19,309 bases of DNA from an uncultured Eubacteriales bacterium. Lineage in GTDB: Bacteria; Bacillota; Clostridia; Christensenellales; Aristaeellaceae. The stretch is from NCBI GenBank assembly GCA_900550955.1, contig URUF01000040.1:1-19309 (forward strand), in the 5' to 3' direction. Positions within the stretch are counted from its first letter, which is position 1. Each line of letters starts with the position of its first letter. Positions 1-6,788 of this stretch are shown here, in pieces. The notes under the pieces were generated by a model. The model saw nothing but the letters and a program-made list of their open reading frames with translations. It had not been told where the DNA came from and did not search any database. The position numbers and the translations under genes were made by a program.

Positions 1-48
1 GCACGCCGCCAGCGTTCGTCCTGAGCCAGGATCAAACTCTCAATAAAA
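1..48 (-). rRNA. rrs: 16S rRNA gene, 5' end only (partial)
   Basis: The reverse complement of the first bases reads AGAGTTTGATCCTGGCTCAG, the universal bacterial 16S 5' site (27F primer region), followed by GACGAACGCTGGCGGCGTGC, which is typical of Firmicutes. The gene is transcribed leftwards out of the window, so only about 48 bases are visible. The mature 5' end is placed about eight bases upstream of AGAGTTTGATC, by analogy with E. coli, and could be off by a few bases. No tRNA or other rRNA gene is visible. Confidence 0.97.
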
Positions 49-250
49 TGGTATCAACACAGACCTAAGTCTGAGCTAATCTTTATCGAGCTATTTGTCA
101 TAGCTTAAAACTTTTTATCCTTACGATTCAGACGTAATTGACTTAACCGTCCTCCTCGCAAGCCACTGTACATATTGCACAGTTTTTCATCTGGTGCTTG
201 TCAAAGTTTCGTTGTTTAATTTACAAGGTGCACGCTCCATTCGCGGAACA
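49..250 (-). other. 16S rRNA leader (transcribed spacer)
   Basis: This AT-rich stretch lies between the rrn promoter and the mature 16S 5' end and should be transcribed as the rRNA leader. It holds no credible coding sequence. A small hairpin, CAGAC/GTCTG with a CTAA loop, sits at 60-73. The half of the RNase III processing stem that would pair with the 16S 3' flank cannot be judged because that flank is outside the window. I did not find a convincing boxA antitermination site. The extent is inferred from the promoter position. Confidence 0.6.
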
Positions 251-256
251 GGTGTT

Positions 257-285
257 ATCTTAGCACCTACCGCCCCTTTTGTCAA
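257..285 (-). promoter_or_regulatory. Strong rrn promoter with UP-like A-tracts
   Basis: Read on the minus strand there is a perfect -35 TTGACA (285-280), a spacer of exactly 17 bases, and a -10 TAAGAT (262-257), so transcription should start near 250 and run into the 16S gene. Upstream of the -35 (about 286-320) the minus strand carries repeated A-tracts, as in an UP element that binds the RNA polymerase alpha subunit. This matches the known architecture of ribosomal RNA promoters. Confidence 0.85.
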
Positions 286-329
286 CACCTTTTTTCACTT
301 TTTTCAAATTATTTTTTCAGAGCCAGATA

Positions 330-358
330 GAGACAAATCCATCCATAGATGTTATAAT
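330..358 (+). promoter_or_regulatory. Putative sigma-A promoter of the ATPase reading frame
   Basis: On the plus strand GAGACA (330-335, four matches to TTGACA) is followed by a 17-base spacer and a perfect TATAAT (353-358). It lies just upstream of the GGAGG at 378-382 and the TTG start at 391. It is divergent from the rrn promoter, with the two -35 regions about 45 bases apart. Confidence 0.65.
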
Positions 359-390
359 AGAAAAACCGTTTCATTTTGGAGGTATTTCCC

Positions 391-2337
391 TTGGATTTCC
401 AACATATTGAGGCAACTTTCGGAAAGCTGGAGTACCGTTCGCTCTCGTTTTCGAAAGGTCTTAATATTATAGAAGCGCCGAATGAGTCCGGCAAGTCGAC
501 GCTTCTCGCGTTTCTTCGCGTGATGCTCTACGGCTTTCCGCCGCGGGAGCGCGGCGCGCTGGCGGACAAGAACCGCTACGCCCCATGGTCACTATCGCCG
601 ATGCGCGGCACGCTGGCGCTCACATGTCAAAAGGGCAACATTACGTTGCAGCGCGACACCGCGCGCGCGAACAGTCCCATGGGCCGCTTTTCCGCCGTCT
701 ACACCGGCAGCGGCGAAGCGGTCGACGGTCTGACCGCCGCTGACTGCGGCGAAACGCTGCTCGGTGTCCCGTGCGAGGTCTACGAGCGCAGCGCGTTCAT
801 CCGCCAGAGCAGTCTGACGGTCGACGCGAGCACCGAGCTTGAGCGCCGCATCGCTGCGCTCATCACCACGGGCGAGGACGTCAAGGCCGCCGTGCGCGAA
901 TACGCGTATGGCAAGTGCGAGTGGGTGTTTGAAACCCCCGACCGCCATGTGCGCCAGGAGCGCGAGGCCCAGGTGAAGGATGGGTGCGCCGAGCACTTTG
1001 CCCAGCAGTTTGAGGGCCGCCTGAGCGAGGTGGCCGACGCGCTGTATTACCTGAACAAGGAGATCATGCGCAAGAAGATTCTGGAGCAGGGCATCCGTCC
1101 CGACGGCCGCGGCTTGACCGACGTGCGGCCCATCTGGTGCGAAGTGGGCATCCTGCCCCGCACCCACGGCAGCGCCATCTTCACCCGCGGCGAAACCCAG
1201 GCTCTGACCGTTACCACCCTGGGTTCCATGAGCGACGTGCAGATTTTGGACGGCCTGGGCACCGAGGATAGCAAGCGCTACATCCATCATTACAACATGC
1301 CCCCCTACGCCACCGGCGAAGCGGGCCGCATGAAGAGCCCCGGCCGCCGCGAAATTGGTCACGGCGCGCTAGCCGAGCGCGCGCTGGAGCCCGTGGTGCC
1401 CGGCGAGGACGAGTTCCCCTATGCGCTGCGCCTGGTGAGCGAAATTTTGTCCTCCAACGGTTCCAGCTCCATGGCTTCCGTGTGCGGCAGCACGCTTTCG
1501 CTGATGGACGCGGGCGTGCCCATCAAGCGCCCCGTGGCCGGCGTGGCCATGGGCCTGATCAAGGACGCGGAAACCGGCAAGGTGGCCGTGCTTACCGATA
1601 TCCAGGGCCTGGAGGACTTCCTGGGCGATATGGACTTTAAGGTAGCCGGCACCGTGAAGGGCATTACCGCTATCCAGATGGATATCAAGATCGCGGGCAT
1701 TGACCGCGCTATCCTGGAAAAGGCGCTCAACCAGGCTTTGGCGGGCCGTTTGCATATCCTAAAGATTATGCTGGACACGCTGGGCCAGCCGCGCGAGCAC
1801 CTTAGCAAGTATGCGCCCAAGATTGTGCGCTTCACCATCAACCCCGAAAAGATCCGCGAGGTCATTGGACCCGGCGGCAAGATGATCAATAAGATCATTG
1901 CGGAAACCGGCGTGAAGATCGATATCGAGGACGACGGCCGCGTGTACATCGCCACCCCGGACGAGGCTGCCGCTAACAAGGCGCGCAAGATTATCGAGGG
2001 CATTGCCAAGGATGTTGAGGTGGGCGACGTATATTTGGGCAAGGTCGTGCGCATCATGAACTTTGGCGCGTTTATTGAGCTTACGCCGGGCAAGGACGGC
2101 ATGCTGCACATCTCCAAGATGGCGGATCACCGCGTGGAGAAGGTGGAGGATGTAATGAACATCGGCGATGAGATTGAGGTTAAGGTTAACGAGATTGACT
2201 CGCAGGGCCGTGTGAACCTGATCCGCAACGATATCACCTATCCCTCCAACGAGGGTGCGCCCCGCTCCTTCAGCGGCGAGCGCCGCCGTCCCCCGCGCAG
2301 GGATGGCCGTCCCTCCGGCGGCAGCGACCGCACCTGA
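391..2337 (+). CDS. pnp: Chimeric ORF: YhaN/SMC-like ATPase N-lobe joined to PNPase lacking its first RNase PH domain
   Basis: A 648-residue frame. The TTG start at 391 is chosen because GGAGG (378-382) lies eight bases upstream; the in-frame TTG at 376 overlaps that site. Residues 1-163 resemble the ATPase lobe of YhaN/SMC-like proteins, with Walker A APNESGKST (29-37) and a Q-loop-like FIRQSSL, but no coiled coil, signature motif or Walker B. From about residue 164 the sequence is polynucleotide phosphorylase, the 3'-5' phosphorolytic exoribonuclease: the helical linker domain, second RNase PH domain (from about 236; RPDGR, GDMDFKVAG at 412-420), KH domain (GPGG at 493-496), S1 domain (about 543-613) and an Arg-rich tail. 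The first RNase PH domain (roughly 240 residues) is missing. Valine codons change from mostly GTC to mostly GTG across the joint. The M16 peptidase downstream is a normal pnp neighbour, so the left part looks foreign. Activity is doubtful; the frame itself is certain. Confidence 0.85.
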   Translation: MDFQHIEATFGKLEYRSLSFSKGLNIIEAPNESGKSTLLAFLRVMLYGFPPRERGALADKNRYAPWSLSPMRGTLALTCQKGNITLQRDTARANSPMGRFSAVYTGSGEAVDGLTAADCGETLLGVPCEVYERSAFIRQSSLTVDASTELERRIAALITTGEDVKAAVREYAYGKCEWVFETPDRHVRQEREAQVKDGCAEHFAQQFEGRLSEVADALYYLNKEIMRKKILEQGIRPDGRGLTDVRPIWCEVGILPRTHGSAIFTRGETQALTVTTLGSMSDVQILDGLGTEDSKRYIHHYNMPPYATGEAGRMKSPGRREIGHGALAERALEPVVPGEDEFPYALRLVSEILSSNGSSSMASVCGSTLSLMDAGVPIKRPVAGVAMGLIKDAETGKVAVLTDIQGLEDFLGDMDFKVAGTVKGITAIQMDIKIAGIDRAILEKALNQALAGRLHILKIMLDTLGQPREHLSKYAPKIVRFTINPEKIREVIGPGGKMINKIIAETGVKIDIEDDGRVYIATPDEAAANKARKIIEGIAKDVEVGDVYLGKVVRIMNFGAFIELTPGKDGMLHISKMADHRVEKVEDVMNIGDEIEVKVNEIDSQGRVNLIRNDITYPSNEGAPRSFSGERRRPPRRDGRPSGGSDRT

Positions 2338-2352
2338 TTGGCTGTGAACACA

Positions 2353-2400
2353 AAAAGCCGCCGCTTGCTTGGCCATAAGGCCCGGCAGGGGGCGGCTTTT
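2353..2400 (+). terminator. Rho-independent terminator after pnp
   Basis: A perfect 10-bp stem AAAAGCCGCC (2353-2362) / GGCGGCTTTT (2391-2400) encloses an inner GGCC-ATAA-GGCC hairpin. The A-rich left arm and T-rich right arm suggest it could work on both strands. It lies directly between the PNPase stop codon and the ribosome binding site of the M16 peptidase gene. Confidence 0.75.
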
Positions 2401-2431
2401 GCCCTTTCATGGGCGGAAAGGAACGAAGGGA

Positions 2432-3691
2432 ATGTTTGACCAGATCACGCTGCCCAACGGCCTGCGCGTGGTGGGCGAAAGGCTTACGCATGTGCGCAGC
2501 TGCACCGTGGGCGTATGGGTGAAGGTAGGCAGCATGAACGAGAGGCCGGAGGAAAACGGCCTGAGCCATTTCATTGAGCATATGGTGTTTAAGGGCACGA
2601 AAAACCGTACCGCACGCGATATTGCCGAGGAGATGGATATGGCCGGCGGCCAGCTGAACGCCTTTACCAGCAAGGAATGCACCTGCTACTATGCCAAGGT
2701 GACGGACGACGAGCTTCCCTTGGCGGTGGATATCCTGGCAGATTTGGCGCTGCGCCCCACGTTTGACGAGGGAGAGCTGAACAAGGAGCGCGGCGTGGTG
2801 CTGGAAGAAATCGCTATGGTGGAGGATACGCCCGAGGACCTTGTGCACGAGCTGTTGAGCGACGCGCAGTATTCCGGCTCGCTGCGCAGGCCGATTTTGG
2901 GAACCAACGGGCTGATTCGCCGCTATGGCCGCAGCGACCTGGTGGGCTATTGGGAGCGCCACTACATACCGGAAAACATGGTGCTGGCCATTGCCGGAAA
3001 CTATGATTGGAACGCGTTTTTGGAGCTGGTAGGAACCTATTTTGACGTGTTCCCTAACCAAAGCACAGGGCAGGCGCAGCTTGAGGAGCAGGCGTTTGTA
3101 AGCGGCCGCAAGGCGCGCGATAAGGATACCGAGCAGCTGCATATCTGCATGGGCTTCCCCGGCGTGCCGTCCGACAGCGATGAGCTATACGCCCTGAGCG
3201 TGTTTAGCAACGCGCTAGGCGGCGGCATGAGCAGCCGCCTGTTCCAGCGCATCCGCGAGGAGCTGGGCATGGCGTACAGCGTGTACACATATTCCAGCAG
3301 CTATCAGGGCCTGGGGTCGTTTAACGTATACGCGGGCACCACGCCGGAGAACGGTGAAACCGTGATACGCGAAATGCAGGAGCAAATGGCGCTGTTCCTG
3401 GAAAAGGGGCTTAGCGATAAGGAATTCCGCAGCGCGAAGGCCCAGCTGCGCGGCGGCTATGTGCTGGGCTTGGAAAGCTCCAGCGGGCGCATGCAGTCCA
3501 TCGGGCGGGGGATGCTGCTGCACAACCGCCTGCGCGATTCCGAGGAAACGCTTAGCAAGATTGACGCGGTTACCATGGACAGCGTGATGGAGATCGCCCG
3601 GCGCGTGCTTTCAGCGGCGCCCAGCGCCGCCATTGTGGGCAAGGGTGCGCAGCGTCATTTGGAAAAGATTGGAGGCGCGCAGGTTGGATAA
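2432..3691 (+). CDS. M16 family zinc peptidase (MlpA/YmxG-like)
   Basis: A 419-residue protein of the pitrilysin/mitochondrial processing peptidase family, close to the usual length for bacterial members. The inverted zinc motif HxxEH is present as HFIEH (46-50), and the expected third-ligand glutamate lies about 76 residues later in VVLEEI (near 126). The second half contains the inactive-repeat features of the family (LGGGMSSRLFQ, IREELGMAYSV). The ATG at 2432 is chosen over the upstream in-frame start at 2369 because the family begins MFDxITLPNGLRVV and an AAAGGA/GAAGGG ribosome binding site precedes it; the longer start falls inside the terminator. In Bacillus subtilis the homologue mlpA also lies close downstream of pnpA. 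Members are cytoplasmic oligopeptidases with poorly known substrates. It overlaps the next gene by eight bases. Confidence 0.93.
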   Translation: MFDQITLPNGLRVVGERLTHVRSCTVGVWVKVGSMNERPEENGLSHFIEHMVFKGTKNRTARDIAEEMDMAGGQLNAFTSKECTCYYAKVTDDELPLAVDILADLALRPTFDEGELNKERGVVLEEIAMVEDTPEDLVHELLSDAQYSGSLRRPILGTNGLIRRYGRSDLVGYWERHYIPENMVLAIAGNYDWNAFLELVGTYFDVFPNQSTGQAQLEEQAFVSGRKARDKDTEQLHICMGFPGVPSDSDELYALSVFSNALGGGMSSRLFQRIREELGMAYSVYTYSSSYQGLGSFNVYAGTTPENGETVIREMQEQMALFLEKGLSDKEFRSAKAQLRGGYVLGLESSSGRMQSIGRGMLLHNRLRDSEETLSKIDAVTMDSVMEIARRVLSAAPSAAIVGKGAQRHLEKIGGAQVG

Positions 3692-4052
3692 GCTGGAGCA
3701 CATTTTTGAACTGCAAAAGGGCTTTCAGGACAAGCTCAAGCGCGAGCGGGGCCTGGAAGGCATTCCCATGGAAACCTGGCTGCAAAAGCAAACCCTGGCC
3801 ATGGTGAGCGAGCTGGCGGAGCTTTTGGAGGAGGTCAATTTTAAGTGGTGGAAAAATCCCCATGCGCTCAGCCAGCATAATATTCATGAGGAATTGAGCG
3901 ATATTTTGCACTTTTTTATCAGCATGTGTATCGAGGCCGGGATGACGGCGGACGACCTGTACGCCGTGTACGTAGGCAAAAACAAGGAAAACCATATGCG
4001 CCAGGACGGGTTGAGCCAGAAGCATGGGTATGAAACGGGGTTAAACGCGTGA
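3684..4052 (+). CDS. Dimeric dUTPase (MazG-like all-alpha NTP pyrophosphatase)
   Basis: A 122-residue all-helical protein resembling the dUTPase_2 family, which hydrolyses dUTP to dUMP and pyrophosphate and so limits uracil incorporation into DNA. The metal-binding pattern is clear: ExxE at E43-E46 (SELAEL), FKWWKNP, then ExxD at E70-D73 (EELSDILHFFIS). The start is TTG at 3684, eight bases after a GGAGG at 3671-3675 that lies inside the M16 gene; the overlap with the M16 stop implies translational coupling. No upstream ATG is preceded by a ribosome binding site. The exact nucleotide specificity cannot be read from sequence and a related dNTP is possible. Confidence 0.88.
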   Translation: MDKLEHIFELQKGFQDKLKRERGLEGIPMETWLQKQTLAMVSELAELLEEVNFKWWKNPHALSQHNIHEELSDILHFFISMCIEAGMTADDLYAVYVGKNKENHMRQDGLSQKHGYETGLNA

Positions 4053-4642
4053 ACGCGCTATGGCAGGCCCATGAGAGGCTGCCGCAGGGCTACCGCCTGA
4101 AAGAACGGATGGATTTAACAGGGAACCGCCGGCAGATGAGGACGGTCATGCGGTTGAGCGTGGGGCTGGTTGCGATCGCGCTGGCTGTGGGGCTACTGAT
4201 TGCGCCCCTATCCTCGCTGGCGCGCAAAGGGGACGGTTTTGGAAGGCTTGCGCTTAAGCTGGCGGCGCTTGCCGCCGGGATGATCGCCTATATTGTGGGG
4301 CACGAGGCCGTGCACGGCGTTTGCATGTGGATGATTAGCCGGGTTAAGCCCAGCTTTGGGATTACGCTGATGTATGCCTATGCGGGCAGCAAGGTATATT
4401 TTGCCAAGCGCGCCTATGTGCTGATTGCGCTTATGCCTGTGGCGGTGTGGACGGCTTTGCTGGGCGGGCTGTGCCTGGCCGTGCCAGCGGACTGGTTTTG
4501 GGTGATCTGGCTGGTGCAATGTATGAATGTGAGCGGCGCGGCGGGAGATTTCTATGTGGCCTTCCGCATTGGCCGTATGCCGCAGGAGCTTTTGGTTCAG
4601 GACAGCGGGACGGCCATGAGCGTGTACGTGCGGGCTGCGTGA
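4049..4642 (+). CDS. DUF3267-like membrane protein, putative zincin metalloprotease
   Basis: A 197-residue membrane protein with hydrophobic segments at about 33-54, 68-90, 122-145 and 148-162. A zinc-binding HExxH motif, HEAVH (85-89), lies in the second segment, and a later GAAGDF (D167) could supply the third ligand, as the Asp motif does in M50-type intramembrane proteases. This fits the DUF3267/YhaJ-type putative zincins, whose function is unknown. The start is GTG at 4049, whose GTGA overlaps the dUTPase TGA stop, so translation is probably coupled. Only a weak GGGG lies upstream. No substrate can be named; neither dUTPase nor the M16 peptidase gives an obvious link. Confidence 0.8.
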   Translation: MNALWQAHERLPQGYRLKERMDLTGNRRQMRTVMRLSVGLVAIALAVGLLIAPLSSLARKGDGFGRLALKLAALAAGMIAYIVGHEAVHGVCMWMISRVKPSFGITLMYAYAGSKVYFAKRAYVLIALMPVAVWTALLGGLCLAVPADWFWVIWLVQCMNVSGAAGDFYVAFRIGRMPQELLVQDSGTAMSVYVRAA

Positions 4643-4712
4643 AATGCCGGATTTTCCAGCTTCAAAGGGCTTCCTTCCTGGGCAGACTAGCCTGTGAAGG
4701 AGGTCTTTTTGC

Positions 4713-5735
4713 ATGAAAAAAAGAGGTTGGATTGCGCTTATGTGCCTTTGCGCGCTGCTGCTTGGAGGCTGCGCCGGTAACGCGGAGGTCGCGCCCATGG
4801 CCACGCCCGAGGGAGCGGAAAAAAAGGCGGACGAGGCGCAGGTGAGCTGGCCGAAGGATAGGCTGAACGCGGGGGAAGGCGGCGTGCCGCTGCTTAACGT
4901 GTACGTGACGGATAAGGAACAGGTTGAAAGCATGGATGTGGAAACCTATGTGCAGGGCGTGCTGGCCGGGGAGATGAAAAACGATTGGCCGCTGGAGGCG
5001 CTTAAGGCGCAGGCCATCCTGGCGCGCACCTTCGTGCTGAAGTTTATTGAGGAAAAGAAAAGCCGCTATGAAGGCGCAGATATCTCCACCGATATTGAGG
5101 AGGCGCAGGCCTATGACGCAAGCGCCATCAACGACCGCATCCGTCAGGCGGTGGCTGAAACCAAGGGGCTGGTGCTTAGCGCCGGGGGCGAGCTGCCCTA
5201 CGCATGGTTCCATGCGCACAGCGGCGGCGTAACGGAGCGGGCCAAGGAGGGGCTTGGCTGGGAGAAGGAGGAGCCATCCTATACCCAAACCGTACAAAGC
5301 AACGAGCCGGAAAGCGTGACGGATGAAAAGGAGCAGCAAAATTTAAGCGACGCGCAAAGCTGGGGGGCGTCCTTTCCATTTGCGGAGTTTGAGGCGGCAT
5401 GCGCGAAGCAGGGCGCAAACGTAACCCTAAGCGGCGATACGGCGCTTACCATCAGCCAGCGCGGCGACAGCGGCCGCGCCGTAAAGCTGAGCGTGGACGG
5501 CCGGGAGGTAAACGCCACCGACCTGCGCATCGCCCTGGGCAGCACCAAAATGCGCAGTACGCTGCTAACCAGCCTGAAAGTGGCGGATGGCGCCGTAACG
5601 ATGGCAGGCAAGGGATATGGACACGGCGTGGGCATGAGCCAGTGGGGCGCTTACGGCATGGCCGAGGAGGGCAAGACGGCGGAGGAAATTGTGATGCATT
5701 ACTTCCGCGAGGTGAGCGTGCAAAAGCTTTGGTAG
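4713..5735 (+). CDS. SpoIID/LytB-domain lipoprotein
   Basis: A 340-residue secreted lipoprotein: short basic N-terminus, hydrophobic stretch and the lipobox LGGC with the lipidated Cys at 20, followed by a disordered acidic linker. The rest is a SpoIID/LytB domain, with the N-terminal block VETYVQGVLAGEM and ALKAQAILARTF (residues about 77-107) and the C-terminal block GYGHGVGMSQWGAYGMA near the end. SpoIID is the peptidoglycan lytic enzyme of engulfment in sporulation; LytB-type proteins modify amidases. Unlike classical SpoIID, which has a membrane anchor, this one is a lipoprotein, so a general cell-wall role is equally possible. The ATG at 4713 follows an excellent AAGGAGGT site. It lies 70 bases after the previous gene and is followed by a terminator. 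Confidence 0.9.
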   Translation: MKKRGWIALMCLCALLLGGCAGNAEVAPMATPEGAEKKADEAQVSWPKDRLNAGEGGVPLLNVYVTDKEQVESMDVETYVQGVLAGEMKNDWPLEALKAQAILARTFVLKFIEEKKSRYEGADISTDIEEAQAYDASAINDRIRQAVAETKGLVLSAGGELPYAWFHAHSGGVTERAKEGLGWEKEEPSYTQTVQSNEPESVTDEKEQQNLSDAQSWGASFPFAEFEAACAKQGANVTLSGDTALTISQRGDSGRAVKLSVDGREVNATDLRIALGSTKMRSTLLTSLKVADGAVTMAGKGYGHGVGMSQWGAYGMAEEGKTAEEIVMHYFREVSVQKLW

Positions 5736-5753
5736 AGAGAAGGGAGCCATATG

Positions 5754-5781
5754 AGCCTTCCGAAACGGAGGGCTATTTTTT
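5754..5781 (+). terminator. Rho-independent terminator after the SpoIID-like gene
   Basis: A 9-bp stem AGCCTTCCG (5754-5762) / CGGAGGGCT (5766-5774), with one T-G pair and an AAA loop, is followed by A and a run of six T. It lies 18 bases after the stop codon and 12 bases before the end of the convergent NUDIX gene. Confidence 0.85.
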
Positions 5782-5792
5782 GTACCTGCCGT

Positions 5793-6413
5793 TTAATCAA
5801 ACAGGGTTTTCCAATGGCGGGCGTGATAGGCGTCAAAGCACATTTGAATTTGCTTGGCGCTGTTTTTTTCTTCGGCGAGGGCGGGCAGCCCGTCAATGCC
5901 AAAATAGCGGCTTTCCAGGGTTTCTATGTTGGGCTGAAACGCCCCGCCTACGACGGTGCACAGGATAAAGATCTTGCATATCTTATAGGCATATACCGGC
6001 AGGTTGTGCTTTTCCCTGTCCTGTACCGCGATCACAAGGTCGGCGGTAACATCCAGGCCGGCTTCCTCTTTTACTTCCTTGATTGTACTTTCCTTGACGG
6101 AAAGCGCAACGTCCACCCAGCCGCCCGGCAGCGCCCAGGTTCCGTTGCGTTCCTTTACAAGCAGAATTTTCCCATCCTGAAAAATCGCCGCGCGGCTATC
6201 CAATTTTGGCGTTTGATAGCCTATTTCATTGCAGAACAAATCCTTCACCTTTTCAGGCGGGATCTCCGTTTTGTAGGAGAGCATTTCTGCCGCAATCCCT
6301 CTGATTTGCTCATAGCGCTCCAAATCAAAGGCGTCTTTCCCATAATACAGCCCGGCCTGCGCAATGCTTTGCAGGGAAACCGCCCACTCGAGCCACTTTT
6401 CATTTTGTTTCAT
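5793..6413 (-). CDS. NUDIX hydrolase with N-terminal NUDIX_N-type helical domain
   Basis: A 206-residue protein. Residues 1-65 are a helical region resembling the N-terminal domain of X-linked nucleoside-diphosphate hydrolases (KWLEWAVSLQSIAQAGLYYGKDAFDxERY). The NUDIX box occupies about 98-120 (GWVDVALSVK..., then KEVKEEAGL). The first conserved glutamate is replaced by Leu and the Arg by Lys; as I recall, GGWxDVGLS and KEVxEE variants are usual in this subfamily, so this is not a sign of decay. Members hydrolyse ADP-ribose-like or other nucleoside diphosphate substrates; which one cannot be said. The start is the ATG at 6413, because GGAGGG lies seven bases upstream; the ATG at 6428 contains that ribosome binding site. 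It is a single gene with its own promoter. Confidence 0.92.
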   Translation of the reverse strand: MKQNEKWLEWAVSLQSIAQAGLYYGKDAFDLERYEQIRGIAAEMLSYKTEIPPEKVKDLFCNEIGYQTPKLDSRAAIFQDGKILLVKERNGTWALPGGWVDVALSVKESTIKEVKEEAGLDVTADLVIAVQDREKHNLPVYAYKICKIFILCTVVGGAFQPNIETLESRYFGIDGLPALAEEKNSAKQIQMCFDAYHARHWKTLFD

Positions 6414-6455
6414 GGCGCGTCCCTCCATGATGCCTTTTTAGGATTGATCAAGGGG

Positions 6456-6484
6456 ATTATACCATATTGCGGATTTGAGCACAA
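6456..6484 (-). promoter_or_regulatory. Putative sigma-A promoter of the NUDIX gene
   Basis: On the minus strand a perfect -10 TATAAT (6461-6456) is preceded by a 17-base spacer and TTGTGC (6484-6479, matching the TTG of the -35 consensus). It lies about 43 bases upstream of the NUDIX start codon. The -10 is convincing; the -35 is weak. Confidence 0.6.
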
Positions 6485-6517
6485 TTTTGGAAGGCGGAGG
6501 GGATATTGGCGAAAATC

Positions 6518-6545
6518 AAGCGGGCGGCTGGATGGCCGCCCGCTT
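6518..6545. repeat. 28-nt perfect palindrome, copy 1
   Basis: An 11-bp perfect inverted repeat, AAGCGGGCGGC / GCCGCCCGCTT, with the loop TGGATG. The identical 28-base sequence, loop included, recurs at 6751-6778 in the same orientation. It lies upstream of the NUDIX promoter. On the minus strand the right arm is followed by GATTTTC, so a weak terminator role is possible. Confidence 0.9.
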
Positions 6546-6573
6546 CAGACTGCCGAGAAACCCCATGGGAGGT

Positions 6574-6741
6574 TTGGAGGGCCGCAGCCCTCCAAGTGTA
6601 ATCCGGCCCCAGCGACATGTGCGGTGGGGCCGGAAGCCTTGCGTAGCAAGGTTTCCTTACGCTGTTCGCCGCCCGGCGAGCGTAGCGAGTAGGCGAACGG
6701 CGCATCCTCGGCGGAAAAGATCGCCGTAGGCGAGCTTTTTC
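6574..6741. repeat. Array of tandem hairpins between the two 28-nt palindromes
   Basis: This gene-free stretch is almost entirely palindromic. TTGGAGGGC/GCCCTCCAA with loop CGCA lies at 6574-6595. TCCGGCCCCA/TGGGGCCGGA lies at 6602-6634, with ACATGT in its loop. GGAAGCCTTGC/GCAAGGTTTCC (one G-T pair) with loop GTA lies at 6632-6656. GCTGTTCGCC/GGCGAACGGC (one wobble) lies at 6661-6701. At 6713-6741 an AAAAG...CTTTT hairpin has a CGCC-GTA-GGCG top. Reading frames here are short, overlapping and have no recognisable product. The A/T-rich hairpin at 6713-6741 may act as the terminator of the ferritin-like gene on the minus strand. Confidence 0.85.
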
Positions 6742-6750
6742 GACGGCCCG

Positions 6751-6778
6751 AAGCGGGCGGCTGGATGGCCGCCCGCTT
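6751..6778. repeat. 28-nt perfect palindrome, copy 2
   Basis: Identical base for base to the palindrome at 6518-6545: 11-bp arms AAGCGGGCGGC / GCCGCCCGCTT, loop TGGATG. It lies 10 bases beyond the 3' end of the ferritin-like gene. The two copies bound the hairpin array as direct repeats. Confidence 0.9.
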
Positions 6779-6788
6779 GCCATGGCGT

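Noticed and set aside
176..204. A second TTGACA on the minus strand (204-199) as a P2 rrn promoter
   Set aside because: At 17 bases the -10 would be TGTGCA, and no TATAAT-like hexamer lies at a spacing of 16-19 bases.
194..472. Plus-strand 92-codon frame across the rRNA leader
   Set aside because: It covers both promoters and the start of the ATPase frame, has no ribosome binding site and has no recognisable product.
5399..5968. Plus-strand 189-codon frame overlapping the end of the SpoIID-like gene
   Set aside because: An Arg-rich translation in the wrong frame that crosses the terminator; no ribosome binding site and no family.
5751..6692. Plus-strand 313-codon frame
   Set aside because: It is antisense to the NUDIX gene, which has a full NUDIX box, a good start and a promoter; it then runs into the palindrome array.
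6518..6778. CRISPR array or tRNA cluster in the palindrome region
   Set aside because: There are only two copies of the 28-mer, 205 bases apart, with no regular spacers, and none of the hairpins forms a tRNA cloverleaf.
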